A stretch of DNA of 64,000 nt from Acidiferrobacterales bacterium (GTDB taxonomy: Bacteria; Pseudomonadota; Gammaproteobacteria; Acidiferrobacterales; SZUA-150). The DNA is taken from NCBI GenBank assembly GCA_947258385.1, contig CAMYII010000096.1:62001-126000 (forward strand), written 5' to 3'. A model generated the notes under the pieces. The model was given only the letters and a program-made list of their open reading frames with translations, had not been told where the DNA came from and did no database searches. Positions 48,464-58,400 of the stretch are shown here, piece by piece. The translations under genes were made by a program, and so were the position numbers. The stretch's first letter is position 1. Each line of letters starts with the position of its first letter.

Positions 48464-50902
48464 CTATCTCAAGTCCGGTGGAAAATCATCCACCCTGATC
48501 ACGGCCTTGCGCGCCGCGTCGGCGCTACGCACCCCATCGGCCTCCGCGCCGTCGATGACCCCTTGCTTGATCCCTTCCTGCAGCATGGTCTCCAGATCCG
48601 CCAGGGCAGTAATGCGATACGGCATGTCCGCCTTGCGCAGCTTTCGCGCCGCCTCCTCGGCCGCGATCACCTTGTCCAATCCGTATTCAATGCGCCCGAT
48701 GGCATCGTCCGGATCCTTGGAGACAAAGATACCCGCGGTCAGCCGCTCTCTTGCCTCCGAGGGCTCCAGCAGCACACCGGCCAGCGCGTGCCCGAGCCGG
48801 TCGGAAGGCGGCCGGTAAGGCCGTCCCAACGGGAAAATCAGCGCGCGCATGATCATGGCCGCCGCGCGATTGGGAAAGTTGCTGAGGAAACCGTTCATGG
48901 CCTGTTGTATTTGATCCAGCGCGTTCTCGCAGGTCCATTGCAGCAGCGGCAGGTCCGCCTCGGGCCGGCCCTGGTCCTGGAAACGCTTCAGGCAGGCGGA
49001 GCCGAGATAGAGATAACTGAGCACATCCGCCAGCCGGCCCGAGAGCTTTTCCCTGCGCTTCAACGATCCGCCGAGCACCAGCATGGCGACGTCCGCCGCG
49101 AAGGCGAACGCGGCGCTCATGCGGGCGAATTGTTTGTAGTAGCGCCGCGAACGGTCTTTGACCGGGGCGCGCACCAGGCGCCCGCCCGTCAAGCCCAGAA
49201 ACAGGGTGCGCGCCGCATTGCTGATGGTAAATCCGATATGACCGAATATTGCCTTGTCGAAATCCTTCGACGCGCGCGCCGCGTCCGGCTCGCGCACCGC
49301 CTGCATCTCCTTGAAGACAAAGGGATGGCAGCGGATCGCACCTTGACCGAAGATGATCAGGGTTCTGGTGAGGATATTGGCGCCCTCGACGGTGATGCTG
49401 ATCGGCAGCGCCTGATACACGCGGCCGATCAGATTGTGCGGGCCCATGCAGATGCCGGAGCCGCCGCGCACATCCATGGCATCGGTGACCACACGGCGCA
49501 TGTGCTCGGTCAGCTGATATTTGACGATGGCCGAGATCACCGAGGGCTTTTGCCCCAGGTCCACCGCGCCCGCCGTCATGACCCGTGCAGCATCCATCAT
49601 GTAGGTGAAGCCGGCGATGCGGGCGAGCGCCTCTTCCACGCCCTCGAAGCGCCCGATCGGCATGTTGAACTGACGCCGGATGCGGGCGTAGGCGCCGGTG
49701 CTGCGGCTGGCGAGCTTGCCCGAACCGGTGCTCAAGGCGGGCAGGGAAATGGACCGTCCCGCGGCCAGGCTGTCCATGAGCATGCGCCAACCCTGTCCCA
49801 CGCGCTCGGCGCCGCCGATCACCTGATCCAGCGGGATAAACACGTCCTTGCCGCTGTTCGGCCCAACTTGGAAGGGGATATTCAGGGCGTTGTGCCGGCG
49901 GCCGATGCCGATCCCCGGGGTGTCCACTGGGATCAGCGCCACCGTGATGCCGAGTTCCTCCTGCTCACCCAGCAGGTGATCGGGATCGTAGAGCTTGAAG
50001 GCGAGGCCCAACACCGTCGCCACCGGCCCCAGGGTGATGTAGCGCTTCTCCCAGTTCAGGCGGATCCCGACCACATCCTCCTGACCTTCGGCCTCTTGCG
50101 TGCACACGACCCCGGTGTCCGGCATGGCGGCGGCGTCGCTGCCCGCTTCCGGGCTGGTCAACGCGAAGCAGGGGACCTCTTTTCCCCGCGCCAGGCGCGG
50201 CAGGTAATGATCTTTTTGCTGCTCGGTACCGTAGTGCAACAGCAGTTCGGCGGGGCCCAGTGAATTGGGCACCATCATGGTCACGGCGGTGGTCACGCTG
50301 CGGCTGGCGATCTTCATGACCACGGCCGAATGACCCAGGGCGGAGAACTCCAGCCCGCCGTACTTCTTCGGGATGATCATGCCGAAGAAACCCTCGTCCT
50401 TTAAGTATTGCCAGACCTGCTGCGGCAGGTCTTGCAGCTCCTGGGTGACCTCCCAGTCGTCCAGCATGCGGCAGAGCTCATCCACCGGCCCGTCGAGAAA
50501 GGCCTGCTCCTCCTCGCTTAAGGCGGGCGCCGGAATGCTCAGCAGGTTTTTCCAGTTCGGACGGCCGCTGAACAGGTCCGCATCCCACCACACCGTGCCC
50601 GCCTCCAGCGCCTCGCGCTCGGTCTGCGACATCGGCGGCAGGATCTTGCGGAATAACTTCAGCAGGCTGTCACTGACGAGCTTGCGTCGGATGAACGTGA
50701 GATTGAGCGGAACAGCAAAGACGGCAAACGCCGCCCAGAGCACGCGCGAGGTGAGCGGCGAGACGCCGCCCGTTACCGTCAACGCGGCCAGCGCGGCGGC
50801 AATGACGGCGGTCCAGCCGATCAATGGAACCCTGAAGTAGGCCAGTGCCCAGACACCGGCTATGACAACAACGAATCCGACGACCACCAGCCAGTCAAGC
50901 AT
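48464..50902 (-). CDS. fadE: Acyl-CoA dehydrogenase FadE (long type)
   Basis: 812 residues from the ATG at 50902 (MLDWLVVVG), preceded by GGAGAGGTGGAG. Long FadE type with an N-terminal membrane-anchoring hydrophobic region of about 75 residues, the FAD acyl-CoA dehydrogenase core (FFGMIIPKKYGGLEFSALGH; PCFALTSPEAGSDAAAMPD; GERVGQGWRMLMDSLAAGRS-like stretch; GGSGICMGPHN) and a long C-terminal extension with PYRPPSDRLGHALA. First oxidative step of fatty-acid degradation. Start of the operon fadE-fadI-fadJ-fadD. Confidence 0.95.
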   Translation of the reverse strand: MLDWLVVVGFVVVIAGVWALAYFRVPLIGWTAVIAAALAALTVTGGVSPLTSRVLWAAFAVFAVPLNLTFIRRKLVSDSLLKLFRKILPPMSQTEREALEAGTVWWDADLFSGRPNWKNLLSIPAPALSEEEQAFLDGPVDELCRMLDDWEVTQELQDLPQQVWQYLKDEGFFGMIIPKKYGGLEFSALGHSAVVMKIASRSVTTAVTMMVPNSLGPAELLLHYGTEQQKDHYLPRLARGKEVPCFALTSPEAGSDAAAMPDTGVVCTQEAEGQEDVVGIRLNWEKRYITLGPVATVLGLAFKLYDPDHLLGEQEELGITVALIPVDTPGIGIGRRHNALNIPFQVGPNSGKDVFIPLDQVIGGAERVGQGWRMLMDSLAAGRSISLPALSTGSGKLASRSTGAYARIRRQFNMPIGRFEGVEEALARIAGFTYMMDAARVMTAGAVDLGQKPSVISAIVKYQLTEHMRRVVTDAMDVRGGSGICMGPHNLIGRVYQALPISITVEGANILTRTLIIFGQGAIRCHPFVFKEMQAVREPDAARASKDFDKAIFGHIGFTISNAARTLFLGLTGGRLVRAPVKDRSRRYYKQFARMSAAFAFAADVAMLVLGGSLKRREKLSGRLADVLSYLYLGSACLKRFQDQGRPEADLPLLQWTCENALDQIQQAMNGFLSNFPNRAAAMIMRALIFPLGRPYRPPSDRLGHALAGVLLEPSEARERLTAGIFVSKDPDDAIGRIEYGLDKVIAAEEAARKLRKADMPYRITALADLETMLQEGIKQGVIDGAEADGVRSADAARKAVIRVDDFPPDLR

Positions 50903-51283
50903 CTCCACCTCTCCCTCAGTCAGTTAGGATTAATTGGCTTAGTCCTTTTGCCTACGCCCTTTTTATCCTCTTTTGTTGTTCTTTGCCAGCGATAACGCGC
51001 CATCGCCAGCCATGTCGTCCTGACGGAATCGATGACATCGAGCGCGGACCACCGGAAAATCCATCCGTACTCAATCTAGACCGCCACCCGCTGCGACGGT
51101 TCACGCCGGCAATTCAGCTTGGCCATGATACGCGATACCCAGGTGATTTGCCGCATGGCGAGGGTAACATCGCCGCCAAGGGGCTGAAAGATGCCGCGGC
51201 AACTCAAGCATCAGACTGATTCCCACGATCACAGGCAGACCCACCGCGTCATTGACCTGTTAGACACGGTCCAGGGCCTGCAC
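50903..51283. other. Intergenic region between fadE and fadL
   Basis: About 380 bases with no convincing gene on either strand. It must contain the fadE promoter; I found no clear FadR-like or other operator by eye. The fadL terminator lies at its left-hand end of the fadL side (51284). Confidence 0.4.
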
Positions 51284-51315
51284 AAAAAACCCCGGCCGAC
51301 AGGCCAGGGTTTTTT
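51284..51315 (-). terminator. Terminator of fadL
   Basis: AAAAAACCCCGGCC (51284-51297), loop GACA, GGCC-A-GGGTTTTTT (51302-51315), with one mismatch in the stem. It follows the fadL stop codon on the minus strand and separates fadL from fadE. Confidence 0.9.
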
Positions 51316-51340
51316 GAATCCACGTGAACGAACCGCGCGA

Positions 51341-52666
51341 TCAGAACGCCCAGACCACCTGCGCGCTCAGGATATCGACGCTGTTTTCGAATTCACCGAC
51401 CAGCGTGTGCCCGGTGCCGTCCGTATTGTTGATCTTCGATTCGTCGATAAACAGATGCGCGTAGCCGACATCGACGGTGATGCCGCGGGCCGGTTTGAAT
51501 CCGGCGCCGAAGGACAGCCACAAACGGTCATTATCGGGAATACGCACACCGCGTTTTTCCTTGCTCGGGACCGGCGCTTCGTCATAGGCGATGCCGCCGC
51601 GCCACAGCAAGGTATCGGACTGCCGGTAGTTCACGCCGACGCCATAACGGAAGGTATCGTCCCAGTCGAAATCCTCGACCGTATCCCCCTGCGCGCCGAC
51701 ATCATACTCGATAACCAGCTCATCCAGGGTGCTCCACTCGGTCCAGGTGATGTCCGCCATGACCGCCCACTTGGAATTGAGCTCGTGATAACCGCCGACC
51801 GAAACTGTCGCGGGCAGCTCGACATCGGCCTCGACACCGGTGTTGACTAGAGTACCTGGAGGAAGGCCTGCGAGAATGGCTGCCGCGGTAGCGTTGGTGG
51901 GCTTGAACTTCGCGTCACCCTCTAGCGTGTTGTCGATCTTTGAACGATAGGTCACACCGATACGGTTCGATTCGCTGAACTCATACAGCAACCCAAGATT
52001 AAACCCGAACCCCCAATCGTCGCCGGTGACCTCACCAAGGGTATCGGCCGTCTGCGCCAGCAGGGGGTTCGCGATAAGCCCGGTATCGACGGCATTTTCC
52101 AGCGTAGCGTCGATATACTGGATATCGATGCCACCGCCCAGCGAGAGCTTGTCATCGACCTTGTAGGCCAGCGAGGGATTGATGTTAAGGGTAATCAATT
52201 CCGAGTTGGTACCATGATAACGCCCCTGCCAATCGTCGCCCCAATCGGTCGACAGGCCAAAGGGGGTGTTGATACCCAGACCGAAGGTCCAGTCTTCATT
52301 CAAACCCTGGACGTAATAGAAATTGGCCACGATGGCGGAAACCCCCCCGTCGCCACCATCACCACCGGATAAAGGTGAGCCAAGTATATCCCGGCTGGCA
52401 CCACTATCGCTGAATTCGCTGGACGGTACGATGTAATGCAAGGCACCGGCCATTTGCGAATCCTGCAGTCGCGTCATGCCGGCCGGATTGAAAAACACCG
52501 TGGTCGCGTCCTCGGCCGTGGCCGCCACCCCGGCATAGGCATTGCCCAGACCGCTGACGCTTTGTTCGACGAGTTGAAAACCGGAGGCCGCGGCCGGATT
52601 GGAAAGACCCAGAATAGAGCCGGCAATACCGACGACCAATGCGAGTTTAATAAAATTATTGTTCAT
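51341..52666 (-). CDS. fadL: Outer-membrane long-chain fatty acid transporter, FadL family
   Basis: 441 residues from the ATG at 52666, preceded by GGAGAGGC. Signal peptide (LALVVGIAGSILGLSNPAAA), then the conserved plug start SGFQLVEQSVSGLGNAYAG and TVFFNPAGMTRL, followed by a beta-barrel with alternating pattern and ending in a C-terminal aromatic (QVVWAF), as outer-membrane proteins do. Imports long-chain fatty acids or other hydrophobic substrates (TodX/toluene-type members share the family). Upstream of fadE on the same strand with its own terminator. Confidence 0.93.
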   Translation of the reverse strand: MNNNFIKLALVVGIAGSILGLSNPAAASGFQLVEQSVSGLGNAYAGVAATAEDATTVFFNPAGMTRLQDSQMAGALHYIVPSSEFSDSGASRDILGSPLSGGDGGDGGVSAIVANFYYVQGLNEDWTFGLGINTPFGLSTDWGDDWQGRYHGTNSELITLNINPSLAYKVDDKLSLGGGIDIQYIDATLENAVDTGLIANPLLAQTADTLGEVTGDDWGFGFNLGLLYEFSESNRIGVTYRSKIDNTLEGDAKFKPTNATAAAILAGLPPGTLVNTGVEADVELPATVSVGGYHELNSKWAVMADITWTEWSTLDELVIEYDVGAQGDTVEDFDWDDTFRYGVGVNYRQSDTLLWRGGIAYDEAPVPSKEKRGVRIPDNDRLWLSFGAGFKPARGITVDVGYAHLFIDESKINNTDGTGHTLVGEFENSVDILSAQVVWAF

Positions 52667-52837
52667 GTTCGCCTCTCCCGTGGTGAGTAGTACCGGCCAT
52701 TGAAGCATATCTGGTGAGTAAAATTAAGCACCAAGATAGTATCGAAAAAACCCCTTGGGAGGGGCGGGCGGCACACCAGAGCCTGAAACCGAGGCGCGCT
52801 TGCAGACCCGCCTGGATAACAAAGATACCGTAGCGAA

Positions 52838-53002
52838 CTAGATCGTGACCATCTCAAAGTCCTCTTTCATGGCGCCGCACTCCGGGCACTTCCAGTTCTC
52901 CGGTATATCCTCCCAGCGCGTGCCGGGCGGGATGCCGTGCTCCGGATCGCCTTTTTCCTCTTCATAGATATAACCGCAGATGACGCACATGTAGGCTTTC
53001 AT
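52838..53002 (-). CDS. Rubredoxin
   Basis: A 54-residue gene, too short for the ORF list. From the ATG at 53002 it reads [20 protein letters not shown], and ends EDFEMVTI. It has the four iron-binding cysteines in two CxxC pairs (C6/C9 and C39/C42, WKCPECGA) and the conserved Trp37, Pro and aromatic residues. Small cytoplasmic Fe(Cys)4 electron carrier. Standing alone between fadL and hemH; the partner (for example a rubredoxin reductase or an alkane hydroxylase) is not here. Confidence 0.95.
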   Translation of the reverse strand: MKAYMCVICGYIYEEEKGDPEHGIPPGTRWEDIPENWKCPECGAMKEDFEMVTI

Positions 53003-53127
53003 GAGTTCCCCGAATTGATTTTCATGGACAAATCAACGGCGAATTCTCGCATTTTTCGCCGGTGTGGTGAAATGGCGCCGGGCCGCGCGTACAATCGCCC
53101 GCATGGAAACTGACAGCGACCACCGCG

Positions 53128-54102
53128 ATGCCGAATAAAACCGCCGTCGTGCTGTTTAACCTGGGCGGCCCGGACTCGTTAGAGTCCGTGCGACCGTTCC
53201 TGTATAACCTGTTTTCCGACCCGGATATCTTTCGCCTGCCCCTGCAGCGGCTCACGCAACGGTTTTTCGCCGCCGCGATCTCGCGCCGCCGCGCCCCGGA
53301 GGCGAGCCAGAACTACGCCGCGATCGGCGGTAAATCCCCGATACTCGAAAACACCCGGGCACAGGCCAACGCCCTGCAGCAGGCCCTGGCTGATGCGGGG
53401 CAGTTCGAGGTCCACATCTGCATGCGTTACTGGCATCCCATGACCGAAGAGGTTGTGGCCGCGCTCAAGCAACAACAGTTCGAGCGCGTGATCCTGCTGC
53501 CGCTCTACCCCCAGTACTCGACCACCACCACCGGCAGCTCCTATAACGAGTTCCAGCGCCAGGGCGAGCGCCAGGGCTACCGGCCCGAGACACTGCTGAT
53601 TGAGCGCTGGTACGAGCAGCCGCAGTACCAACAGGCGATCGTGGAGACCCTGCGCCATGAAGCGCAGCAATTCTCCGACCCCGAGCCCGCGGCCATCGAG
53701 CTGCTGTTCTCGGCCCACGGGCTACCGCAGAAAATCGTCGACGCCGGTGACCCTTATGAACAACAGATCCGCGCGACCTACGACGCGCTGTGCCGTCAGC
53801 TCGACTGGCCCCACGTCACCCTGTGTTATCAGAGCCGGGTCGGGCCGCTCAAATGGCTGCAGCCCTATATCCAGGATGTGCTGCGAGCGAAGGCCGCGGC
53901 CGGGGCCCGGCAGGTGCTGGTCTATCCCATCGCCTTCGTCTCCGATCATGTCGAGACCCTGTCCGAGCTCGGCATCGAATACGCGCAACTGGCGCGGGAG
54001 CTGGGCATCGGTGAGTACCGCGTGGCCCCGGCCTTGAACGCCCACCCGCTGCTGATCGCCGCGTTGAAGCAACTGGTGTTGGCCCGGCTGCACGACGCAT
54101 GA
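53128..54102 (+). CDS. hemH: Ferrochelatase
   Basis: Inserts Fe(II) into protoporphyrin IX, last step of heme synthesis. 324 residues. Motifs: VVLFNLGGPDSLESVRPFLY, the catalytic His in LLFSAHGLPQKIVDAGDPY, and the acidic motif FVSDHVETLSELGIEY; MRYWHPMTEE is also typical. Start ATG at 53128. Overlaps thiD by the ATGA pair. Confidence 0.97.
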   Translation: MPNKTAVVLFNLGGPDSLESVRPFLYNLFSDPDIFRLPLQRLTQRFFAAAISRRRAPEASQNYAAIGGKSPILENTRAQANALQQALADAGQFEVHICMRYWHPMTEEVVAALKQQQFERVILLPLYPQYSTTTTGSSYNEFQRQGERQGYRPETLLIERWYEQPQYQQAIVETLRHEAQQFSDPEPAAIELLFSAHGLPQKIVDAGDPYEQQIRATYDALCRQLDWPHVTLCYQSRVGPLKWLQPYIQDVLRAKAAAGARQVLVYPIAFVSDHVETLSELGIEYAQLARELGIGEYRVAPALNAHPLLIAALKQLVLARLHDA

Positions 54103-54920
54103 CCATCGACGCGCCCCCCGTTGTACTCGTATTCGCCGGCAGCGATCCCACCGGCGGCGCCGGGATCGCGGCGGATATTCTTACCCTGGCGAGCCTCGGC
54201 TGCCATCCCGCGCCGGTGGTCACGGCGGTGACCGCGCAGGATACCGCGGATGTCAAGCAGTTCACCCCGGTGGACACCGGGCTAGTGATCGCGCAGGCGC
54301 GCGCGATCCTGGAGGACATGCCGGTGGCGGCGATCAAGACCGGCATGCTGGGCAATCCCGAAATCCTGGCGGCGGTGGCCACGATCGCCGGGCAATACGC
54401 GCAACTGCCGCTGGTCGTCGATCCCGTGCTCGCCTCCGCCGCCGGCAATCCCCTGGCCGAAGGCCCGATGGAGGACGCCCTGCGCTCGCTGCTGGTCCCG
54501 CGCGCCACGCTCATTACGCCCAATACCCTGGAGGCGCGCGCCCTGGCACCGGGCGCGGACACCGTGGACGCCTGCGCGCAGGAGTTGCTGGACCTGGGAA
54601 GCGGCTATGTCCTGGTGACCGGCACCCACGAAAACACCCCCGAGGTGAGCCACCGCCTCTACACCGATCGGAGGCTGGTGGAAACGTTTTCCGTGGAACG
54701 GCTGCCGGCGCAGTATCATGGATCAGGCTGCACCCTGGCAGCGGCCTGCGCCGCCGCCCTCGCGCACGGCATCGGGCTGCCGGAAGGCATCAACCGCGCC
54801 CTGAATTACACCTGGCAAAGCCTGAGACACGGTTACCGCCTGGGTATGGGCCAGCACCTGCCCAACCGCTTATACTGGACGGATGCCAGCACGATTGCAC
54901 CCCCAAAAAAACGCCGATAG
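54099..54920 (+). CDS. thiD: Hydroxymethylpyrimidine / phosphomethylpyrimidine kinase
   Basis: Two phosphorylations of HMP in thiamin synthesis. 273 residues; start of the ribokinase-like fold VVLVFAGSDPTGGAGIAADI, AIKTGMLGNPEILAAVA, and the anion-hole region QYHGSGCTLAAACAAALA with the catalytic GxGC motif. Start overlaps hemH stop by ATGA, and the end overlaps thiE by 38 bases. Confidence 0.96.
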   Translation: MTIDAPPVVLVFAGSDPTGGAGIAADILTLASLGCHPAPVVTAVTAQDTADVKQFTPVDTGLVIAQARAILEDMPVAAIKTGMLGNPEILAAVATIAGQYAQLPLVVDPVLASAAGNPLAEGPMEDALRSLLVPRATLITPNTLEARALAPGADTVDACAQELLDLGSGYVLVTGTHENTPEVSHRLYTDRRLVETFSVERLPAQYHGSGCTLAAACAAALAHGIGLPEGINRALNYTWQSLRHGYRLGMGQHLPNRLYWTDASTIAPPKKRR

Positions 54921-55527
54921 CACAGCGATTCGCGGGCTCTACGCGATCGCCGATACCACCGTGATCACCCTCGCCGCCGTGGAACAGGCGATCCTGGGCG
55001 GCGCGCACGTGGTCCAGTACCGCGACAAGCGCGGCCAGGGCGAAGAGCGCGAACGCCAGGCCCGAGCCCTGGCGGCGTTGTGCACCTCCTATGGAGTCAC
55101 CTTTATTGTGAACGACGACGTGGCCCTGGCGGCGCGGGTGCTGGCCCACGGGGTGCACCTGGGGCGCGATGATGCGGCGATCGGCGAGGCCAGGAGACGG
55201 CTCGGCGCGGGCGCCGTGATCGGGGTCTCGTGCTATAACGAGCTCGATCGCGCACTGGCCGCCGAGGCCCAGGGGGCGGATTACGTCGCGTTCGGCAGTG
55301 TCTACCCCTCGCCCACGAAACCGGCAGCGGTGCGCGCCAACACCGAGCTGCTGCGGCAGGCCAAGGCGCGCCTGCGGGTGCCGGTGGTTGCCATCGGCGG
55401 CATCACGACCGAAAATGCCGCCTCGTTGATCGCGGCCGGCGCCGATGCCGTGGCGGTCATCAGCGACCTGTTCGCGCGCCCGGACGTCCAGGCGGCGGCG
55501 CGGCGCTTTTCCAGGCTTTTCCGCTGA
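54883..55527 (+). CDS. thiE: Thiamin phosphate synthase
   Basis: Joins HMP-PP and thiazole phosphate. 214 residues, TIM barrel: [22 protein letters not shown] with the substrate Lys, [44 protein letters not shown] and [22 protein letters not shown]. Starts 38 bases before the thiD stop, in a different frame, so it is tightly coupled. Confidence 0.95.
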   Translation: MPARLHPQKNADSTAIRGLYAIADTTVITLAAVEQAILGGAHVVQYRDKRGQGEERERQARALAALCTSYGVTFIVNDDVALAARVLAHGVHLGRDDAAIGEARRRLGAGAVIGVSCYNELDRALAAEAQGADYVAFGSVYPSPTKPAAVRANTELLRQAKARLRVPVVAIGGITTENAASLIAAGADAVAVISDLFARPDVQAAARRFSRLFR

Positions 55528-55579
55528 CCGAAATCTCCGACCGGTTCCACCACCGGCTTTTACAAAAGGCATACGACAC

Positions 55580-56863
55580 ATGACGGATACCTCTGCCACA
55601 CTGTTTGACCAGGCCTGCCGGCACATCCCCGGCGGCGTCAATTCCCCGGTACGCGCCTTCAAGGGCGTCGGCGGACACCCGGTATTCTTTAAGCGCGCGA
55701 GCGGCGCCCACCTGTGGGACGAGGACGACAGGCGCTACATCGATTATGTCGGCTCCTGGGGACCGATGATCCTGGGTCACGCCTATCCGGCGGTCATCGA
55801 TGCCGTGAAGCGGGCGGCCGAGCACGGTTTGAGCTTCGGCGCCCCGACCCGTGTGGAGGTCGAGATGGCGGACCGGGTGTGCGCCCTGGTGCCGTCCATC
55901 GAAAAGGTGCGCATGGTGAACTCCGGCACCGAGGCGACCATGAGCGCCATTCGGCTGGCGCGGGGCGCCACCGGCCGGGACAAGATCGCTAAGTTCGAAG
56001 GCTGCTACCACGGGCATGCCGACTCGCTGCTGGTCAAGGCCGGCTCGGGGGCGCTGACGCTGGGCGTGCCCACCTCGCCCGGGGTGCCCGCGGATCTCGC
56101 GGCCCACACCCTGACCCTGGAGTACAACAATCTTGATCAGGTGCGGGAGGTGTTTGCGCAGCTCGGCAATGAAATCGCCTGCATCATCGTCGAGCCCGTG
56201 GCCGGAAACATGAACTGCGTGCCGCCGCAGCCCGGTTTCCTCGAGGGCCTGCGTGAAGTGTGCGACGCCTGCGGCGCGCTGCTGATCTTCGATGAGGTCA
56301 TGACCGGATTCCGCGTGGCGCTCGGCGGCGCCCAGGCCCGCTACGGAGTCACGCCCGATCTCACCACCCTGGGCAAGGTCATCGGCGGGGGCATGCCGGT
56401 GGGCGCCTTCGGCGGACGTGCGGCCATCATGGACCATATCGCCCCCGACGGCCCGGTCTACCAGGCAGGCACGCTCTCCGGCAATCCCATCGCCATGGCC
56501 GCCGGCCTGGCGACCCTGGGGGAACTCTCAAAAGCCGGGTTTTATGAGGCGCTCGACGCCAAAACCGCGGCGCTGACGCAGGGCCTGCGGGAGCGGGCAC
56601 AGCGAGCCGGGGTCGCCGTCGTCACCCAGCACGTGGGGGGGATGTTCGGCCTGTTCTTTACGGAGCAGCCGGCCGTCACCCGCTTCTCCCAGGTGATGAC
56701 CTGCGATGTCGAGCGTTTCAAGCGGTTCTATCACGCCATGCTGGAGGCCGGGGTGTATCTAGCGCCATCCGCCTTCGAGGCCGGTTTTGTCTCCGCCGCG
56801 CACGGCGACGCTGACATCGCCATGACGTTGGACGCGGCCGAGAAGGCGTTTCGCGCCCTGTGA
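55580..56863 (+). CDS. hemL: Glutamate-1-semialdehyde 2,1-aminomutase
   Basis: Makes 5-aminolevulinate in the C5 heme pathway. 427 residues from the ATG at 55580 ([20 protein letters not shown]); the upstream frame overlaps thiE and is not family-like. PLP lysine at K266 in [18 protein letters not shown], also [31 protein letters not shown] and the [12 protein letters not shown] Asp loop. Fourth gene of hemH-thiD-thiE-hemL. Confidence 0.97.
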   Translation: MTDTSATLFDQACRHIPGGVNSPVRAFKGVGGHPVFFKRASGAHLWDEDDRRYIDYVGSWGPMILGHAYPAVIDAVKRAAEHGLSFGAPTRVEVEMADRVCALVPSIEKVRMVNSGTEATMSAIRLARGATGRDKIAKFEGCYHGHADSLLVKAGSGALTLGVPTSPGVPADLAAHTLTLEYNNLDQVREVFAQLGNEIACIIVEPVAGNMNCVPPQPGFLEGLREVCDACGALLIFDEVMTGFRVALGGAQARYGVTPDLTTLGKVIGGGMPVGAFGGRAAIMDHIAPDGPVYQAGTLSGNPIAMAAGLATLGELSKAGFYEALDAKTAALTQGLRERAQRAGVAVVTQHVGGMFGLFFTEQPAVTRFSQVMTCDVERFKRFYHAMLEAGVYLAPSAFEAGFVSAAHGDADIAMTLDAAEKAFRAL

Positions 56864-56980
56864 CCGGTCGTCGCGTCCGCGAGCGGTGTCGCGGCGCCTG
56901 CCCGCTCCCGTCCGGGGGGGGTTCTCATTTACCTCAGTGAAATCCAGGGATCGAGCGAGGTCGGTGCAAAACAGCGTAAA

Positions 56981-57064
56981 AAAAAGGCCGGGGATACCCC
57001 CGGCCAGTGTGCACAACCCCACACAAAACAAAGGCCGGGGGTGCCCCCGGCCAATGTGCGCACC
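56981..57064 (-). repeat. Tandemly duplicated 47-bp terminator unit
   Basis: Two hairpins in tandem, each about 20 bases long: GGCCGGGG/CCCCGGCC at 56986-57005 and GGCCGGGGG/CCCCCGGCC at 57033-57052, 47 bases apart, with similar tails (TGTGCACAACCCCACAC; TGTGCGCACCCCACAC). On the minus strand each is followed by a T-rich stretch, so both can terminate the gene at 57083. Confidence 0.85.
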
Positions 57065-57082
57065 CCACACACAAATTCGGTT

Positions 57083-57319
57083 CTAGCTAATCAGAATATT
57101 CTCCGAGCAGTAGCTGACAGTGGCCACATGCGGGCGGATCGCCTCATCGCTAAGCGCAATGTCGATCCCGAGCATGGAGACGACATCATTGTGGTCCCAG
57201 ACCCCGGGCATCTCCTCGCGCAGATAGCTGTAGTGCGTTTCGTTCATGTAGACCAGATTCGGCCGCTCACCGTGGTGGCGCTCATAATCGCTGACGAGGT
57301 TGACAATGTGGCTTAACAT
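57083..57319 (-). CDS. Small protein of unknown function (78 aa)
   Basis: 78 residues, start ATG at 57319 preceded by AAGGAGCAGG at good spacing. Sequence begins MLSHIVNLVSDYERHHGE, with RPNLVYMNETHYSYLREEMPG in the middle, and has a single Cys. Composition is ordered (helical then mixed), without signal peptide or membrane segment. The tandem terminators and strong ribosome site argue that it is a real, well-expressed single-gene unit. I recognise no family. Confidence 0.7.
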   Translation of the reverse strand: MLSHIVNLVSDYERHHGERPNLVYMNETHYSYLREEMPGVWDHNDVVSMLGIDIALSDEAIRPHVATVSYCSENILIS

Positions 57320-57791
57320 TTTCCTGCTCCTTGGTCGTTCACAGCAGCTTCAATTGTCTCTGCGATAGAGAAAGCAACACTCGTGCCAGATCCGATGGCC
57401 TGCCATAAGGGTTTGTTTTGGCGTGGGTAAATACAGCGCAGCCGGCCATCGGGCCGAGAGACCAAGGCGTTGCCGCTGATGCGGCGGGACAAGGTAGGGC
57501 AGGTGACGCCGTTCTACGTCAAGCAGCTGCCGAGGAACGACAACGCCCGCGGCGGCCTCTGCCCGGGCCGGAAGATTTCCAGGAACCCCTGTTTAAGTCA
57601 GCACTTTCTGCGGTCCAGGCAAAAAACCGCTATTTGTCAGACACAATAAGTATTTACTAACGGGCGCAAGGCGCGGACAGAGCGCATTGGTACGTGGGCC
57701 CCGGTGCCGGCCCGCGGGAGGCGACGCGCACATGCGCGGCAGCAAGCCGAGAAAATCCATGAATGGACTTTCTCGGACATTCCTTGGATGA
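57320..57791. other. Intergenic region between the 78-aa gene and cytochrome c4
   Basis: About 470 bases. A weak 80-residue ORF (57418-57660, plus strand) and a shorter overlapping frame have low-complexity, uneven composition and no clear ribosome site. I regard neither as proven. A possible gene fragment around 57476-57650 could not be matched to a family. Confidence 0.4.
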
Positions 57792-58400
57792 CTACCGCAA
57801 ACCGGCCATATATTCGGACACCGCCTTGATCTCGGATTCCGACATGCGGAAGGCGATACGCGTCATCACTTCATCATCATTGGTGCGCTTTTCAGACTTG
57901 AAGGTCAGCAGCTGCTTGCGGGTATATTCAGGTTGTTGCCCCGAGACACGCGGAAAACGGGGTGGAATCCCGTGCCCGGCCGGCCCGTGGCAGCTCATGC
58001 AGGCCGAAACGCCGGTTTTGGCGTTGCCGCCACGATACAGCCGTTCCCCACGCTTGGCCAGGGCCTCATCGCGCCCCGGCGCCGGCTTGATCGGCTGCGC
58101 GGCAAAATAGGCACCCAGGTCCTGCATGTCGGTCTCCGACAGCGGCGCGACGACGCCTATCATCTGCGGCTCTTTCCGCGCGCCGGACTTAAAATCGGCC
58201 AGTTGCTTGGCGATATAACCCGCGCTCTGTCCCGCCAGGATTGGATTCGACGGGATGGTACTGTTACCGCCGACACCGTGGCAGCCGACGCATATCTGGG
58301 CCTTGGCCTTTCCCGCCGCCGCGTTACCGGCGGCCTGGGCCCCTGCCGCGGCCATTAGTAACAGTGAGCCCAAGGCAAGAACCGATGCTTTTCTGATCAT
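57792..58400 (-). CDS. Diheme cytochrome c4-type protein
   Basis: 202 residues from the ATG at 58400, preceded by GGAAGGGG. Signal peptide (IRKASVLALGSLLLMAAAGAQ), then two heme-binding repeats: CVGCH (C37, C40, H41) and CMSCH (C134, C137, H138), each followed by a distal Met-bearing stretch (MIGVVAPLSETDMQDLGAYF; MTRIAFRMSESEIKAVSEYM). Two tandem class I cytochrome domains as in cytochrome c4, a periplasmic electron donor to terminal oxidases. Divergent from engB, a common pairing in Gammaproteobacteria. Confidence 0.92.
   Translation of the reverse strand: MIRKASVLALGSLLLMAAAGAQAAGNAAAGKAKAQICVGCHGVGGNSTIPSNPILAGQSAGYIAKQLADFKSGARKEPQMIGVVAPLSETDMQDLGAYFAAQPIKPAPGRDEALAKRGERLYRGGNAKTGVSACMSCHGPAGHGIPPRFPRVSGQQPEYTRKQLLTFKSEKRTNDDEVMTRIAFRMSESEIKAVSEYMAGLR

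Noticed and set aside
47759-50263. 834-residue open frame on the plus strand opposite fadE/fadI
   Set aside because: It is wholly antisense to two genes with strong family matches. Its composition (His, Gln, Arg and Gly rich) is that of a GC-rich shadow frame.
57418-57660. 80-residue ORF downstream of the 78-aa gene
   Set aside because: Uneven composition, no Shine-Dalgarno, no family resemblance, and overlapping ORFs of equal quality.
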